Positions 39,801 to 50,380 are shown, numbered from the stretch's first letter. The stretch: DNA of 64,000 nt from Hydractinia symbiolongicarpus (GCF_029227915.1 NC_079877.1:30653851-30717850); one strand, 5' to 3'. A program made the numbers and translations. The notes: generated from the letters alone by a model not told the origin.

Positions 39801-42729
39801 TAAACTGGTTGAAACGAGTGTACATTCTAGGGGGTTTGTATGAAGAGGGTTACGTTTCCGTAAGATATCCTTGGTCACACCTTCGTACCCTGAATAGAAC
39901 ATGTAAACTCGTTGCCATAGAGATAGAAATAGAGCTCCATGCACTAACTAAACATACACCAATGGATTTGTTACTTTGAGAAGTGCGAATTAGCGATCTT
40001 CTTGAAATGTTGAGAAGACTAAAGGAAATTGTTATCAAAACTATTCAGACAGGCATGATGTTATATATAACTGTCGTGGCCATGGAGAAATTTGTTTTAC
40101 AAGAATACCCTGTTTCACATTCGTATAAAGAAATAAAACGTTGAATATCTTTAGTAGTGTATTGATTGGAAGTGTCCAGGACGAATATAAGTGCGACAGA
40201 AGTTAAATGCTGCAGCACTGAGCAAGGCTATCAACAGGCTTTTTGGTGTAAAAAACACCACACAGATATTTTAAGACAGTTCAAATATGTGGTTTGTTGT
40301 TTAAACAAAGAAAAGAGGTTGTATGTAGTAAGGGTTTTGTTACAACTTTAATCAAAAGTTAGGATCTACTCGATAAAGAATAGATGGATTGTTGTTTGGC
40401 GTTTGTTATACGATGTGTTTGTTACCATCATTGCTATAACGAGAGTGTTTTAGTGGAGTCAGATTCTGACTCCAACATACCTAACATCTGCTGCGTGTCT
40501 TCGTAAATAATTTTATGTTTTATCTTGTTATTGCTTTTTTTTTGTAAAGACATAATATCGAGAAAATTGTTTAACTACCCGAAGTATAACTTTTTAAATG
40601 CTATTATTTTATTGTCATGTTTTCTTTTTTTCCAGGTTTTAAACGCAGAGTTGTATGCGCTTCAAAAGGCATGCACTGGCCTACATCCAGACTATCAACC
40701 AGGGATTACGTTCATATCAGTTAAAAGAAAACCATTTCTTGTTGACGAGGTATGAAAGACTTACTGTGTTTTACACATTGTTGTGATCTCAAATCAGACA
40801 TAACATTTCGTTAGTAGGAATTAAATTATTTCTAACTAACAGCTAACGTTATGGTTGAAAAATGATTTGGATGTTTTTGCTGATTTGCAGCAGAAATCTT
40901 GAAATTAGTTTGTGTAAGATTTATACTAAAAAAAGTAAAGGAATATTTACTTAAAGTTCCAAAAATAAAAGATAAAGTAAAGAAATAATGGTAGTTTGTG
41001 TTGCCATTAAAACGCTCAGTGTTTTTGTTTTCGTTTTAGTTTACTGTTACTTTAAAAATTAAAAAAAGACCTGTTAACCAACTTTTTAAGCTGGATAATA
41101 GAAGCCCAACATCATTTTATACCTTGGTTTTCCTTTAAATATCATATTGGGGATCCAAATATAACTAGAAATAACAAAAAAGTCCCCTACATATTTTGGA
41201 AAATTATGATTTTTTCGATATAAGCACTTACCTTGGTTTCAACTCAAGTTTTCTGATAAAATAAAATTTCTTTTTCAACTAGCTAGCTAGCTTTTTAAAA
41301 TTTTGCATACAGACAGACCGGTTTATTGTACATAAAACCCAATTATTAAACCGGGTATTAAATACCTTCTTAATGCTAGTAACATAGCATTTTTTTTAAC
41401 AAATACATCTCCTCGTGTTGTCTCTGTTTCCTCGTCAAAACAATCTGTCGATTTACTGATATTTAATGCATCCAATGAACGTAGCTTATTTTTCCCGCCA
41501 AAAAGAATACTAAAGGAAAATTTTTCATTTTTTAGAAAATAAAAAAAAAAGTAGCAAATTCATGATAAAAAATTTATTATTCATAAACAGGTTGTCTACA
41601 CGTCTATGTTGTTCTAAAGTGTATATAATTTCTTGCATCTTGACCTTTTAAGTGGTTTGTTTATTACACGCCATTCTTTAAAAATTGCGGAGATTGAGCT
41701 TATTGAATCGTTTCGTATTTAAAGATGCTTTTTTAAATCTTTTTAGAAGAAAATTCTGAACGTACCTGGATATTGTCACGCTGGATTCAAGGTACCTAAG
41801 ATCTTTATAGTAATTTATAGAGACTTTCCTGTCATAAAAGTGTTTCAGAAAGTTCTGTCTCGTTGTTTTGAACATAAGTGAAGATGTATGAAATATTTGT
41901 ATCAATATTATCAGAATAAAAATAATTTTATATTCGTTGATTCACAAAGGCACTGGTAAATAAGCTAATCAGCTTTATTTCCTGGTAAAATTTTACATTC
42001 TGCAGTCGGTGCATAGGAAATACAAGTGATGCCTATAATTTGTTAGGTTTTGACTGAAAGTATTATTTTAGGAAAGCCGACCATTCATTTACCACATTTT
42101 ATGGGACGACAGTGGTTTCGCAATTGAAGATTTGAAAAAGTTATCTATTTTTCTCTGTCATGCTTCTCCATGCTATTATTATGCTCATCTGGTCAGCGAA
42201 AGAATGAAGTATTTCATTACGACAAAGAGGTAAAATTGTTATAACAAATTATTGCTTTTATAACATGTATTGCGAAACATCTGTGGCGTTTTTTAACGTT
42301 TCATACCGTGAATACTGTAATAAACACCCTTCCCCCTAAAAATCTTAAACATTAAAAAACGTTCAAGCATTTAAAAGAGCATTTAGCTACGGTATACTCT
42401 AAAATGTTAATTACTAAAATAAAAACAGACAAATTCTATGATTAGCATAAACTCTTGTTCATCTTTTTAACTGGCGGAGAAAGGGCTCTGTGAAGGAGAT
42501 TTCTGACCTTCCCCACTGTACATTTTGTTATTTCAGAAAAAATAAACCATCTGAGGGTACACGGGGCAGTGGAAAAATGTCGTATGACATCACAGAGCGT
42601 ATGAAACAACACCCAGCGTTAGGGAACAAATTTTTGTATACGAGAAAGAATGAAGACGGGGATTCATGCAGCATTGTCACCAAATCGTTGAATGCAACAA
42701 AATCGAAGGACTCAGCTGGAATATTTTAA
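29386..42729 (+). CDS. HEPN-Argonaute fusion protein with a degenerate (slicer-dead) PIWI domain
   Basis: Exons: 29386-30858, 31449-31554, 31803-32044, 32482-32523, 32946-33058, 33484-33737, 33845-34007, 34296-34428, 34627-34648, 34729-34852, 35036-35187, 35643-35859, 36147-36228, 36600-36668, 39110-39235, 40636-40749, 42072-42229, 42537-42729. All phases agree, giving about 1260 residues. Residues 1-215 are a DZIP3-type HEPN domain, about 215-520 an alpha/beta region of unknown fold, and the rest is N, L1, PAZ, a shortened L2, MID and PIWI. PIWI catalytic positions read Ser (GASLTF), Asn, Leu and His. MID keeps the Tyr, Lys and Gln that hold the guide 5' phosphate. Exon lengths match the upstream AGO (152, 69 and 126 nt are identical). 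The ATG is the first after an in-frame stop at 29362-29364. A role as an RNA-guided HEPN ribonuclease is inference. Confidence 0.85.
29788..29832 (+). other. Cysteine cluster inserted in the HEPN domain
   Basis: Residues 135-149 read CCAICLHCTKCKKDC: six Cys and one His in 15 residues, between the FDI helix and the catalytic RNYYSH helix. The spacing (CxxC-x2-C-x2-C-x3-C) could hold a zinc ion. I do not know it from other DZIP3-type HEPN domains. Confidence 0.7.
36147..42229 (+). other. Degenerate PIWI domain of the HEPN-Argonaute
   Basis: Five exons (36147-36228, 36600-36668, 39110-39235, 40636-40749, 42072-42229) align to the PIWI exons of the neighbouring AGO. The first Asp is replaced by Ser (36190-36192), the Glu finger by Asn (39143-39145), the second Asp by Leu (39206-39208); only His remains (42186-42188). 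The exon equivalent to AGO 25693-25791 is absent, as is the [13 protein letters not shown] segment before the final catalytic His. Strand-forming hydrophobics (EPVIFIGA, SKLIYYR, GITFISV, YHILWDD) are kept, so the RNase H fold may survive without slicing. Confidence 0.8.
37004..37720 (+). repeat. Direct duplication within the large HEPN-Argonaute intron
   Basis: Segments 37004-37330 and 37457-37720 share TGCTAAGCAnAT, GAAAGTGGAAA, AAAATGTTGATGTTGATC, GTGTTCTGCTCT, GAAAATATTTATTAA and CCAGAAAAGTCAATT in the same order. The copies are diverged by indels. They lie in the 2.4-kb intron between 36668 and 39110, which also holds other AT-rich low-complexity DNA. Confidence 0.75.
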
Positions 42730-45161
42730 ATTAGCACAAAATATGTTTCACATGGTTGCTTAACGAAACAAAATTTATGTTAGAATTTTAGATTAGATTT
42801 TAGCAAATAAGCAAGAGCCACATCTCCATTACTTATTTGTTTGAAGCATTTTGAGTTTGAGTAAAAAGTGCTAATCACTTGACATGGAAATATTGATGTA
42901 GTTCTGTTCTTGTTTTGAAGGAAATGCGGTTTTTGTTATTTAGAAAAAGTAAACGAAATAATATACATTATACAGTTATATTGGATTATATTGCGTTTAA
43001 CTTTTCGCTCGTCGCGAGCTAAGATTGTTCTGCAAGTAAAGTTTTTCAAACTTTTCGTTATTCCTCCAGCGACGAAGATTTTGTTTTGTTGATTATCTTG
43101 CAATTCGCAACTATTCACTGAAACAAAATTCTTGTGGCTGGCGTGAAACGGGACGCTTGAAACAACGTCACTCGCCCAAAAACTCGCCAGCGACAATCGA
43201 AAACCGTAAGTAAATAATCAAGTCAAGTTATTCTTTATGTGATGGTAACGCGCTAACCTGTCTTGTTAAACGGCGGGTAAAATGGATGTGAACCAAAAAC
43301 TCGAGCGTCATGTACGAAACGACACATCTACACGTATTTTTTTTTAAAATTATAGAATTACACTGACTTTTAAAACGTTACATTTAATTTTAGTTGAGCT
43401 TTTTTTTTTTTCTGTATTGCGCCAAATTATTTCTTTCATTGACCAACAGTACTCACTGTAATAAGGTATAATTGGAAAATATTCTGGAATCTAATTTTTA
43501 TTTTACGGCAGTTTTATATTTAGAATTATGCTTGACGATCTCTAATTTTATTCTCCGATTGATGTCATTTCTAATTTCTCTTTATTCCGCCAATGGCAGG
43601 GAATCGCCCGTGTGCTTAAATTTTTGTCTCGCTGAGTAGTTGGAAAATTCGAACTATTAAGCGAGACAAAATCTCTGCCCTTGGCCACAGGACGTGATCT
43701 TCGGAACTTTTATTATATAAGATTTGTATATGGTAAAGGCTCGTTTCCATTTGACGGCATTTTGCGTCATAGCGCGAAAGCTCACGAGTTTTTTTTGTTA
43801 TCGCATGCGCACAACAACAAAAATTAGAGATTTTGTCCAAGTGCGCATGTACTAACAAAAAAGCTCGTGAGCTTTATGCGCTGTGGCGGAAAATTCAGTC
43901 AAATGGAAACGAGCCTTTACTAATACATAAGCTTCAGAATTTTATCATTTATATTTTGTATTTTGTATTCCACTCATAGAGAGATGAAGATTTGTATGTA
44001 ATACACTCACTCCTCAACTTTATTTCTTTTAATTTTTTCCAATCTTACATTTTTGTTAAAAAAAAAAAACGTGTATCGCCGGCACTATCGATCCTGATTT
44101 TTGGGCAACTTATCCAACCTTTTCTTAATAATCAGTTGAACATTGAAAGATCATGCTTGACGCAAACACATAAAACAAACGTATTTAAATTTTAAAAGGT
44201 AATTTTCTTCCTTTTTGAGGTCCTAAGTACCTACCATAAGGGAAGAAAAGTATACGCAACATTGCGAATTCATGGTCAAAAAAATCGTAAATTGCGGAAC
44301 TAAAGATTGCGCATCTGATATTTTGTAAAGAATTGCGGAATTTATTGCAAATTGAAGCAAAAATCCATGAATTTTTCCACAAAATCGCTTGATAAATTTT
44401 TCATCTCTGTGCTATTTTAATCTCATACAAACCTGGAGAATTTGTTTCATTGTCTCACATTTCGTGATGGGGAGACGCTATTATACCAGGTTCTTTTAAA
44501 TTCTATGCATGAAACATGTATGAACTGTAAAATCGAGCAACCCTACAAAAGCTTGTACTGGAAATACCATTGTATTGCATGATTAAAGTGTCTGACTTTT
44601 TCTTTTTATATGTAATTTTTTATCGTTAATTTTTAAACATTACATGCAAATTTCGAACTACTTTACAATATTGCCTAAATTTACTTTTTTCATCTTGGTC
44701 ATTAAGATTTGTTTCTTTGAAAATTTCTTTCGATGCAAATAATTAAGGATTTTTTCCTGTAAACCTTTATATAGAAAAACAACGACAGAAATAACTCGTC
44801 TTTTTTTTGGAAAAATTCAGGTTTCTACCTAAGCAAAATTGATCAAATCCATTCATGTCGATTGATTGCAAAAGTAGGATGACCTTCTACTTTTTCATTA
44901 GGCGATCAATTTGACCATTTTCGTTTGAGTCGAAACCCGAAGCAAGCAAAACTGTTGTCTTTACAATTCCCTTTACACTAGTGGTAAAGGCGATATCAAC
45001 TTCCATAATAAATCTCACATGGATGTCTAACGATACAAAATGTTTTTTTTTTGTTAAAGCATTAAAACACGTGTATAACGCCCACAATAAACACGCGACA
45101 AAATGACGATCGGAAAAGAAGATGATATGCAGCTCTCCATGGATGTTTGATTAGGTGATTG
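42730..45161. other. Spacer between HEPN-Argonaute and TMEM218
   Basis: It contains a palindromic MITE at 43733-43920 and otherwise AT-rich sequence with no exon I can support. Convergent transcription means both 3' UTRs fall here. Confidence 0.6.
43733..43920. mobile_element. 188-bp palindromic MITE
   Basis: The ends are perfect 23-bp inverted repeats (GTAAAGGCTCGTTTCCATTTGAC and its complement), and most of the interior is also self-complementary: GAAAGCTCACGAG pairs with the CTCGTGAGCTTT block and CATGCGCAC with GTGCGCATG. The whole element would fold into one long hairpin. No coding capacity. The target duplication is unclear. Confidence 0.85.
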
Positions 45162-46002
45162 TTAAAATGTGTATGTTTTTTTCACTTTCGCAGCAGCAGC
45201 TATATTCGGCATCAGCACGTGATCAAGCATATATGCAACCAAAGCAATCAATAAAAACAATGTGATAAAAACTGCGTAGAGAATTCTTGGGATGGCAAAC
45301 GTATCCACACTCTGAAAAAGATAATAAAATTAACATTAAAACGAATTCTTAAATACAAAAAAAAGCAATAGAATTGTAATCCAGACCAAAGTGTACAGAG
45401 GGAACTAAAAAACAACTGGTTAGCTGAAATACATGCTGACAGTAACAGCCGGTTCATGAAAAATTATACTCGAAAAAATTTACCTGTAATGTGTAAAACG
45501 TAAGGGCGGACATACTTAACAACTACAATGTATGTTATTTCTTGTAGCCCAGTAATTCTCAGTTTGTTTAAGAAAAAACATACTTGAATGGGACTTGGGG
45601 CAAAAAACTTACGCAAATTCCCACGTCTGTCTCAGTCGAAAATGTAATAAGATATTCATTCACCTCTTCGTTCTGATCTATATCCACTTCGCCAACTTCT
45701 TTTCGTGGATAAAACACCATGACCAGTGTTAACAAGACAAGCAAGAAACCGATACCGAATACTCCAGCTCTACAAAAACAAATCTTATTCAAAACAAATT
45801 TATCTAAAGATTCATTTCTACTATATTTATGTCTGCATTTTACAGTTGCTGAAACAAGTGCCTATTTGAGTGAGAAGAATTTGAACAAGAAGGTAACTTA
45901 CTGCTTTCCAGATCTAGATAACAACAAGCATACAAAAATTCCAACAATCCAAATAATCCCAAGTGAAAATAACCCAGTTCCAATTCCAAACACCAAACCC
46001 AT
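45162..46002 (-). CDS. TMEM218: TMEM218, ciliary transition-zone membrane protein
   Basis: Three exons, 46002-45902, 45769-45613 and 45311-45162, join in phase to 135 residues. The first exon gives MGLVFGIGTGLFSLGIIW and then CLLLSRSG, matching the start of vertebrate TMEM218 (a glycine-rich first helix ending in LLSR). The second supplies a second helix ending in FYPR, and the third a third helix followed by HVLMPNIA, parallel to the family's HYVLEPIY end. So there are three predicted membrane helices with an acidic luminal or cytosolic loop between helices 2 and 3 (EVGEVDIDQNEEVNEY). Vertebrate TMEM218 is about 115 residues; the extra length is in this loop. TMEM218 acts with the Meckel/Joubert membrane module at the ciliary transition zone. 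Recognition is from pattern, not a database search. Confidence 0.78.
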
Positions 46003-46699
46003 GATATGGCTTCTGGGTTATATCATCAGCCAGAATATATTCACTGTCTGTTCAAATTTCATATTTTTAATTACTGAAAATCACAATAAAAATATTTTTA
46101 CAATTTATATACAACAACATGCTGCATGTTTTTGTATATAAATTCGAAAACGGCTCAGATATGCTTATGTTATAAGTAACTGTCAAAAGAGCTTATTGCT
46201 GAAAATGTAAGCAGAGAGATCCAACTATTTAAACAACGCAATAGGTTTACAACAACAATATTCCACGCCTTGTTTTGCCGAAATTTGATTATTTGAATCC
46301 CTTTAAAAATATTTTCAAAAATGAATACAAATTTTAAATAATCATTTAATAATCAGCGTTTGAAGCGCTTTAAATCAATGTTCACAATGTCATTCCCTTT
46401 CTAAGGTTTCTTTTTGCATTTAGGCTTAAATGCTCATAAATGTCTGAAGCTTATGCTGGAATTATAATGTACTTTGTTTAATTTTTGGAATTTCCCATGC
46501 TTGCTATGCTTATATAAAGAGTTCTATTATAAGGATACTATTCGTAAGTAAATAGTAAGGAATAACATAAACGTAAAGTGTTTATGTCTATAATATTATA
46601 CATAAATACCAATAATACATAAATATTAAAAAAAGAAAGAGAAGTTTTACATAAAAATATGACTTAACACTTATCTATGCATTATATTATCAAAACTAC
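46003..46699. other. Upstream region of TMEM218
   Basis: AT-rich, no supported exon. It should contain the TMEM218 promoter and 5' UTR on the minus strand. Confidence 0.5.
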
Positions 46700-46757
46700 A
46701 CAAAACACCTTCACCTACAACAAAATATAACATGCATAAAACATCTTCATATGCACA

Positions 46758-47785
46758 CTACAAAAGCACAAACGACCCATCCATGGTATCTGATTTACCT
46801 GTCAATTTTCCCGGAGTAGATTTCTCTTTAAGTTTGTGTCTATCAACAACTTTATTCTTCACAGCAACTGGAGTACTTTGGAAACCATCAATGACAACTA
46901 AGCTGGTATCTGCACTCCCACTAGTCAACACATCTGACATATCATCGACAACAACACCACTATCACTACTGCTGGTAAATTGGTGCTTTCCAAAACGTGG
47001 AATGACAGTAAAAAGAAAATAGTTTGTCAGTGGTTTTCAGTAGGTTTGCTGCTTTTTATCATTTCTTCCTTCCTGAGTGCTTCTGCTAAGGAATTGTCTT
47101 TCAAGAAATCAATAACTTTTCCTGTATGAAGGTTTTCTTTTGCAACATGCTCTTGCTGTTTTACAAATACTTCATACTCAGGAATTAGAAGCAACATTGC
47201 ATCAATATTTTGTTTAATTTTCTCAATAGCTTGGGAGATTTCGTTGTAATATTCGGACTCTATAATAGCTGAAAGTATTTCTAAACATGCATCATAGCAA
47301 TCTTCAACAAATTTCACATCACCTATATCATTCTTTGAATCATCATCATAAAGAAGTCCTTTCTGAATTATATTGAATAGCAAAAAACCTGTAATATCAT
47401 CAAGCACATCCTCATACAGGTTCATCTATGAAGCATACTCTTTCCGGTGCCAACGCAAATTTTTTAACAACCACTTCATATCATGCCTTTCTTTGCATTC
47501 TTCTGGGTTCCCAAATATTTTACGCTGAGAAGTATTCCAGCTTGTTTTAGCTTTAAAGCCACTTAAAAAAAAGTGTTTTTGCTTTGTCTTGGGCTGTTGT
47601 TTATATGTAAATACTACAGTGTGGTGGAGAGCAACAGCAGTTTCTTGTAAGCAATAACGGATGAACTGTAAGAGTGTTGAATGAAATGGATCTCTTATGA
47701 ATGATGTCCTGCCAGTTTCTTTGAAAATTTCTGGTGATTGACCAAGCAAATTTACCAAATCTGAATTGAGTGTTGAGTAACTCAT
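46758..47785 (-). pseudogene. Unrecognised coding region interrupted by an in-frame amber codon and a frame change
   Basis: After an acceptor-like T-tract and AG at about 47792, an ATG at 47785 opens 119 codons (starting MSYSTLNSDLVNLLGQ). A TAG at 47428-47426 is followed at once by ATG in the same frame and 132 more codons (MNLYEDVLDDITGFLLF and onward). Both halves look like one helical, soluble, HEAT- or armadillo-like protein. Downstream, in another frame, about 47000-46809 encodes a Ser/Asp-rich segment (SSDSGVVVDD ... STPGKLT) with a good donor GTAAAT. The parts could be exons of one gene with a misread stop, a recent pseudogene, or alternative splicing around the TAG. I do not recognise the family, and I have no upstream exon. 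Confidence 0.45.
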
Positions 47786-47897
47786 GTTAACACTAAAAAA
47801 AAAAAGCTAGTAAGATAACAGATATGCAGGTACATACTCCAAGATACTCCTCTGTCTGTGGTTCATTTTGTGGTTTGGCTGCAAAATTTATGTTAAA

Positions 47898-48027
47898 GAT
47901 GGATGGATGGATGGATGGATGGATCGATGGATAGATGGATGGATGGATGGATGGATGGATGGATGGATGGATGGATGGATGGATGGATGGATGGATGGAT
48001 GGATGGATAGATAGATAGATAGGTAGA
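47898..48027. repeat. (GATG)n/(GATA)n microsatellite
   Basis: About 130 bases of tetranucleotide GATG grading into GATA. It abuts the 3' end of a SINE and may be its expanded tail. The apparent reading frame on the minus strand (repeated Ile-His-Pro-Ser) is a translation of this repeat and not a gene. Confidence 0.95.
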
Positions 48028-48306
48028 TTCCAGGAGGGGTCATGGCTTAGATGGAGAGTCCTAGAGTATATAATGCTCATTTTGAGCTACGCAGACCCAA
48101 TTAGGGCCCGCACTCTACTAGACAACTCCCGGCAACATCCAACAGCCAACACATTGTGCCATCTCCCCAATTTCCCTCACCTAGCTTGGGTTAACCCGGG
48201 GCTATGGTAACATTCACTTGCCCATGTGGAATCACCGTCAAGAGGAATCAAACCCCGGTCTCCTGCACAGAGTACGAGAGCTATAACCACTAATCTACGC
48301 GCCACA
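48028..48306 (-). mobile_element. tRNA-derived SINE
   Basis: On the minus strand the element begins near 48306 with a tRNA-like head: A-box TAGATTAGTGG (48298-48288) and B-box GGTTTGATTCC (48254-48244), spaced as in tRNA genes. The body follows and ends at a GATA/GATG tetranucleotide tail. The 3' body (CATCTAAGCCATGACCCCTC) recurs at about 13990 joined to a LINE fragment. SINEs of this kind are transcribed by RNA polymerase III and mobilised by a partner LINE. Confidence 0.8.
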
Positions 48307-48454
48307 TAAATAATGACCATTTAATGGACCTTGTTTAATAGGCTCAACATGAAAAAAATGTATTTTAGATTACGAACAGTTTAGATAGAACAAATACAAA
48401 AATCTAGCTATGGATTTATTTCATCACAGTGTGTATGCATGATCAGTCAATCCC

Positions 48455-48715
48455 AAACCTTATTATAGAGAGGAGGATAATTGGGTAAGAAAGTGTAGAG
48501 ACTTGATAGTTCCTGGGGCAAAGCCCAGAGGCAGACCGAGAAAGACTTGGCAGGAGGTTATAAGGACAGACTTGATACAGAGGAAGTTGAGTTTAGATCT
48601 AACACAGTCTAGATCAGATTGGAAGAGGGTCATTAATATACCCCGTTCAACCCATGCTAGCATGGAAAACGGACGTTAAGCCGAGAATGATGATGATGAT
48701 GATGATCTTGAAAAT
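48455..48715 (+). mobile_element. 3' end of a non-LTR retrotransposon (RT C-terminus), CR1/L2-like
   Basis: One plus-strand frame reads EEDNWVRKCRDL, GRPRKTWQEVIRTDLIQ and SDWKRVINIPR before a TAA at about 48677-48679, the typical tail of CR1/L2-type reverse transcriptase proteins (WV-KC, RGRP+KTW, W+++I). A (GAT)n tail follows at about 48691-48707, as expected at the 3' end. It is strongly 5'-truncated and therefore dead. Confidence 0.8.
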
Positions 48716-48745
48716 ATAATTTACATTTGGTTGGTCAGTGAATCT

Positions 48746-49483
48746 GTTCTGCCCAATCTTTGGACATAAAAATGCCCAGTCTTAAGACTGGCCGGCTAGT
48801 CTTAAGACTGGGCAAGGCGTCACAAGATTGGGCAGGAGACCATGCTAGGCTCATCTTTAGACGCCTTTTAAATTTTAAAGATGGGATGTGCCACACAAGC
48901 TCTGTTGTTTGCGAGACCCAACAACCATTCTCAGGCACATTAAAACATCATATTTTGGGGTATATGGTAAACAAAAAACGAACAACAAAAAACTGTTAAA
49001 TTGACCAGGCCAGTTTTTTGGCATAGTGAAAATCGTAGATAGCTAGCACGTTTTATACATTTGACATTTATACATAGCTCGTAGTGACCAAATTTTTTTT
49101 TAACAAAGGTTTATATATAAAGAATCAGATAAATCGTGAGCTGTTAACTTCATTTTGAATGACAAGTTTAGCTAGCTAGCTAGCTAGCGATAGTCAGCCA
49201 TATATGGTTGAATAGTTTCAATTTTTTTATACACATATTTATATAAATTATATAATTTTTTCGCCTTTTGATTTACCAAGAAAAGTTTCAATTTAAAGTT
49301 CCTTTTAAGAGGTACAGTCTAAAATCATCACTGTTCTCTTTGTTTTCCACAATTGTTCTAAGATTGGACATGTATTTCTATAGATTGGGCAGTCCAGTCT
49401 TAAAACTGGCTACCCATTTGTCACTGTCAGAAGATTGGCCTGGCCAGTCTTAAGACGGTCCATGTTCCAAAATTGGGCAGAAC
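48746..49483. mobile_element. ~740-bp DNA element with terminal inverted repeats and internal AGTCTTAAGACT palindromes
   Basis: The left tip GTTCTGCCCAATCTTTGGAC and the complement of the right tip, GTTCTGCCCAATTTTGGAAC, match with few differences. Just inside both ends lie copies of the palindrome AGTCTTAAGACT or its variants: two inverted copies at 48774-48813, further copies near 49397 and 49447. A GCTA tetranucleotide run sits at about 49168-49187. No transposase frame was seen. Best read as a non-autonomous TIR transposon. Confidence 0.65.
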
Positions 49484-50380
49484 AAATCAATCTACTAATC
49501 CCAGCCAAAGTTTTTAAACTATAATTTAATTTTATTCACCTAAAGTCTAGCTACATTTTATTGCCTGTTGATTTTCCTGATTTTTCACACATACACATAA
49601 ACTTTGACATTCTTCAATAAAGCTGAACAAATAGGTTTATCCTACGTAACAACAGGGAACAAGGTAGCTTGCCATTTAAGTAAAATTGGATACAAAAATT
49701 CCATCTTTTTGTTGTAGATTGAAAAATATTCTCAAAAAATACTCAAACTTAACATTTTTGAGTTGCATGTAAGCAATACAACATATAAATAAACAAAGAG
49801 CTTTTCTTGAAACATATTTGCCTGACATTTGATTTTATTAAAAATATATGAATTCCCTGTTTTCCCTGATCTGGCAGTGCAGTCACCATATGATGCAACA
49901 TACAAAACAAAGAGAATCTTTTTTAAAATAACATTTAGCAAAAATTATCTAGTTAGCTACTAGCTAGACCTAGAGACTTGCTGTCCATAACATAAGTGTT
50001 CCAAATGTTACAGCTAAATAGAATTAAGTAATAGTTTCAACAAAGGCAGACCAGACACTTTTAGATTTTTACAGTTGGGAAATAACAAATACACTCTAAT
50101 TTGGCTCCGTGGGAACAACTGTTTTTGAATCAGATAGTTGTCAGTACCGTTCACCATATACAGAGCTGATATTGAAATTACGAATTACGTTATTATTGTT
50201 GTTTCATGAATAATAAGAAACAGAAAATGCATTTTCTACCACCAGCTAGAGTACAAAGTTACAAAGTTTCTTTCTGTATCAAAAAGAACGCTGATCTGGC
50301 TTATCCAGGCCCCCTGCCTCTACACCCTGGAGCACTTCGCAGACGAAAGTATGGAGCGGGAGAGGCGGGTCAACAACCCT

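Noticed and set aside
40446-40480. Short palindrome TGGAGTCAGATTCTGACTCCA in an intron
   Set aside because: Only 10-bp arms, expected occasionally by chance and with no associated structure.
47793-48080. 95-residue open frame with repeated Ile-His-Pro-Ser
   Set aside because: It is a translation of the GATG/GATA microsatellite and SINE tail.
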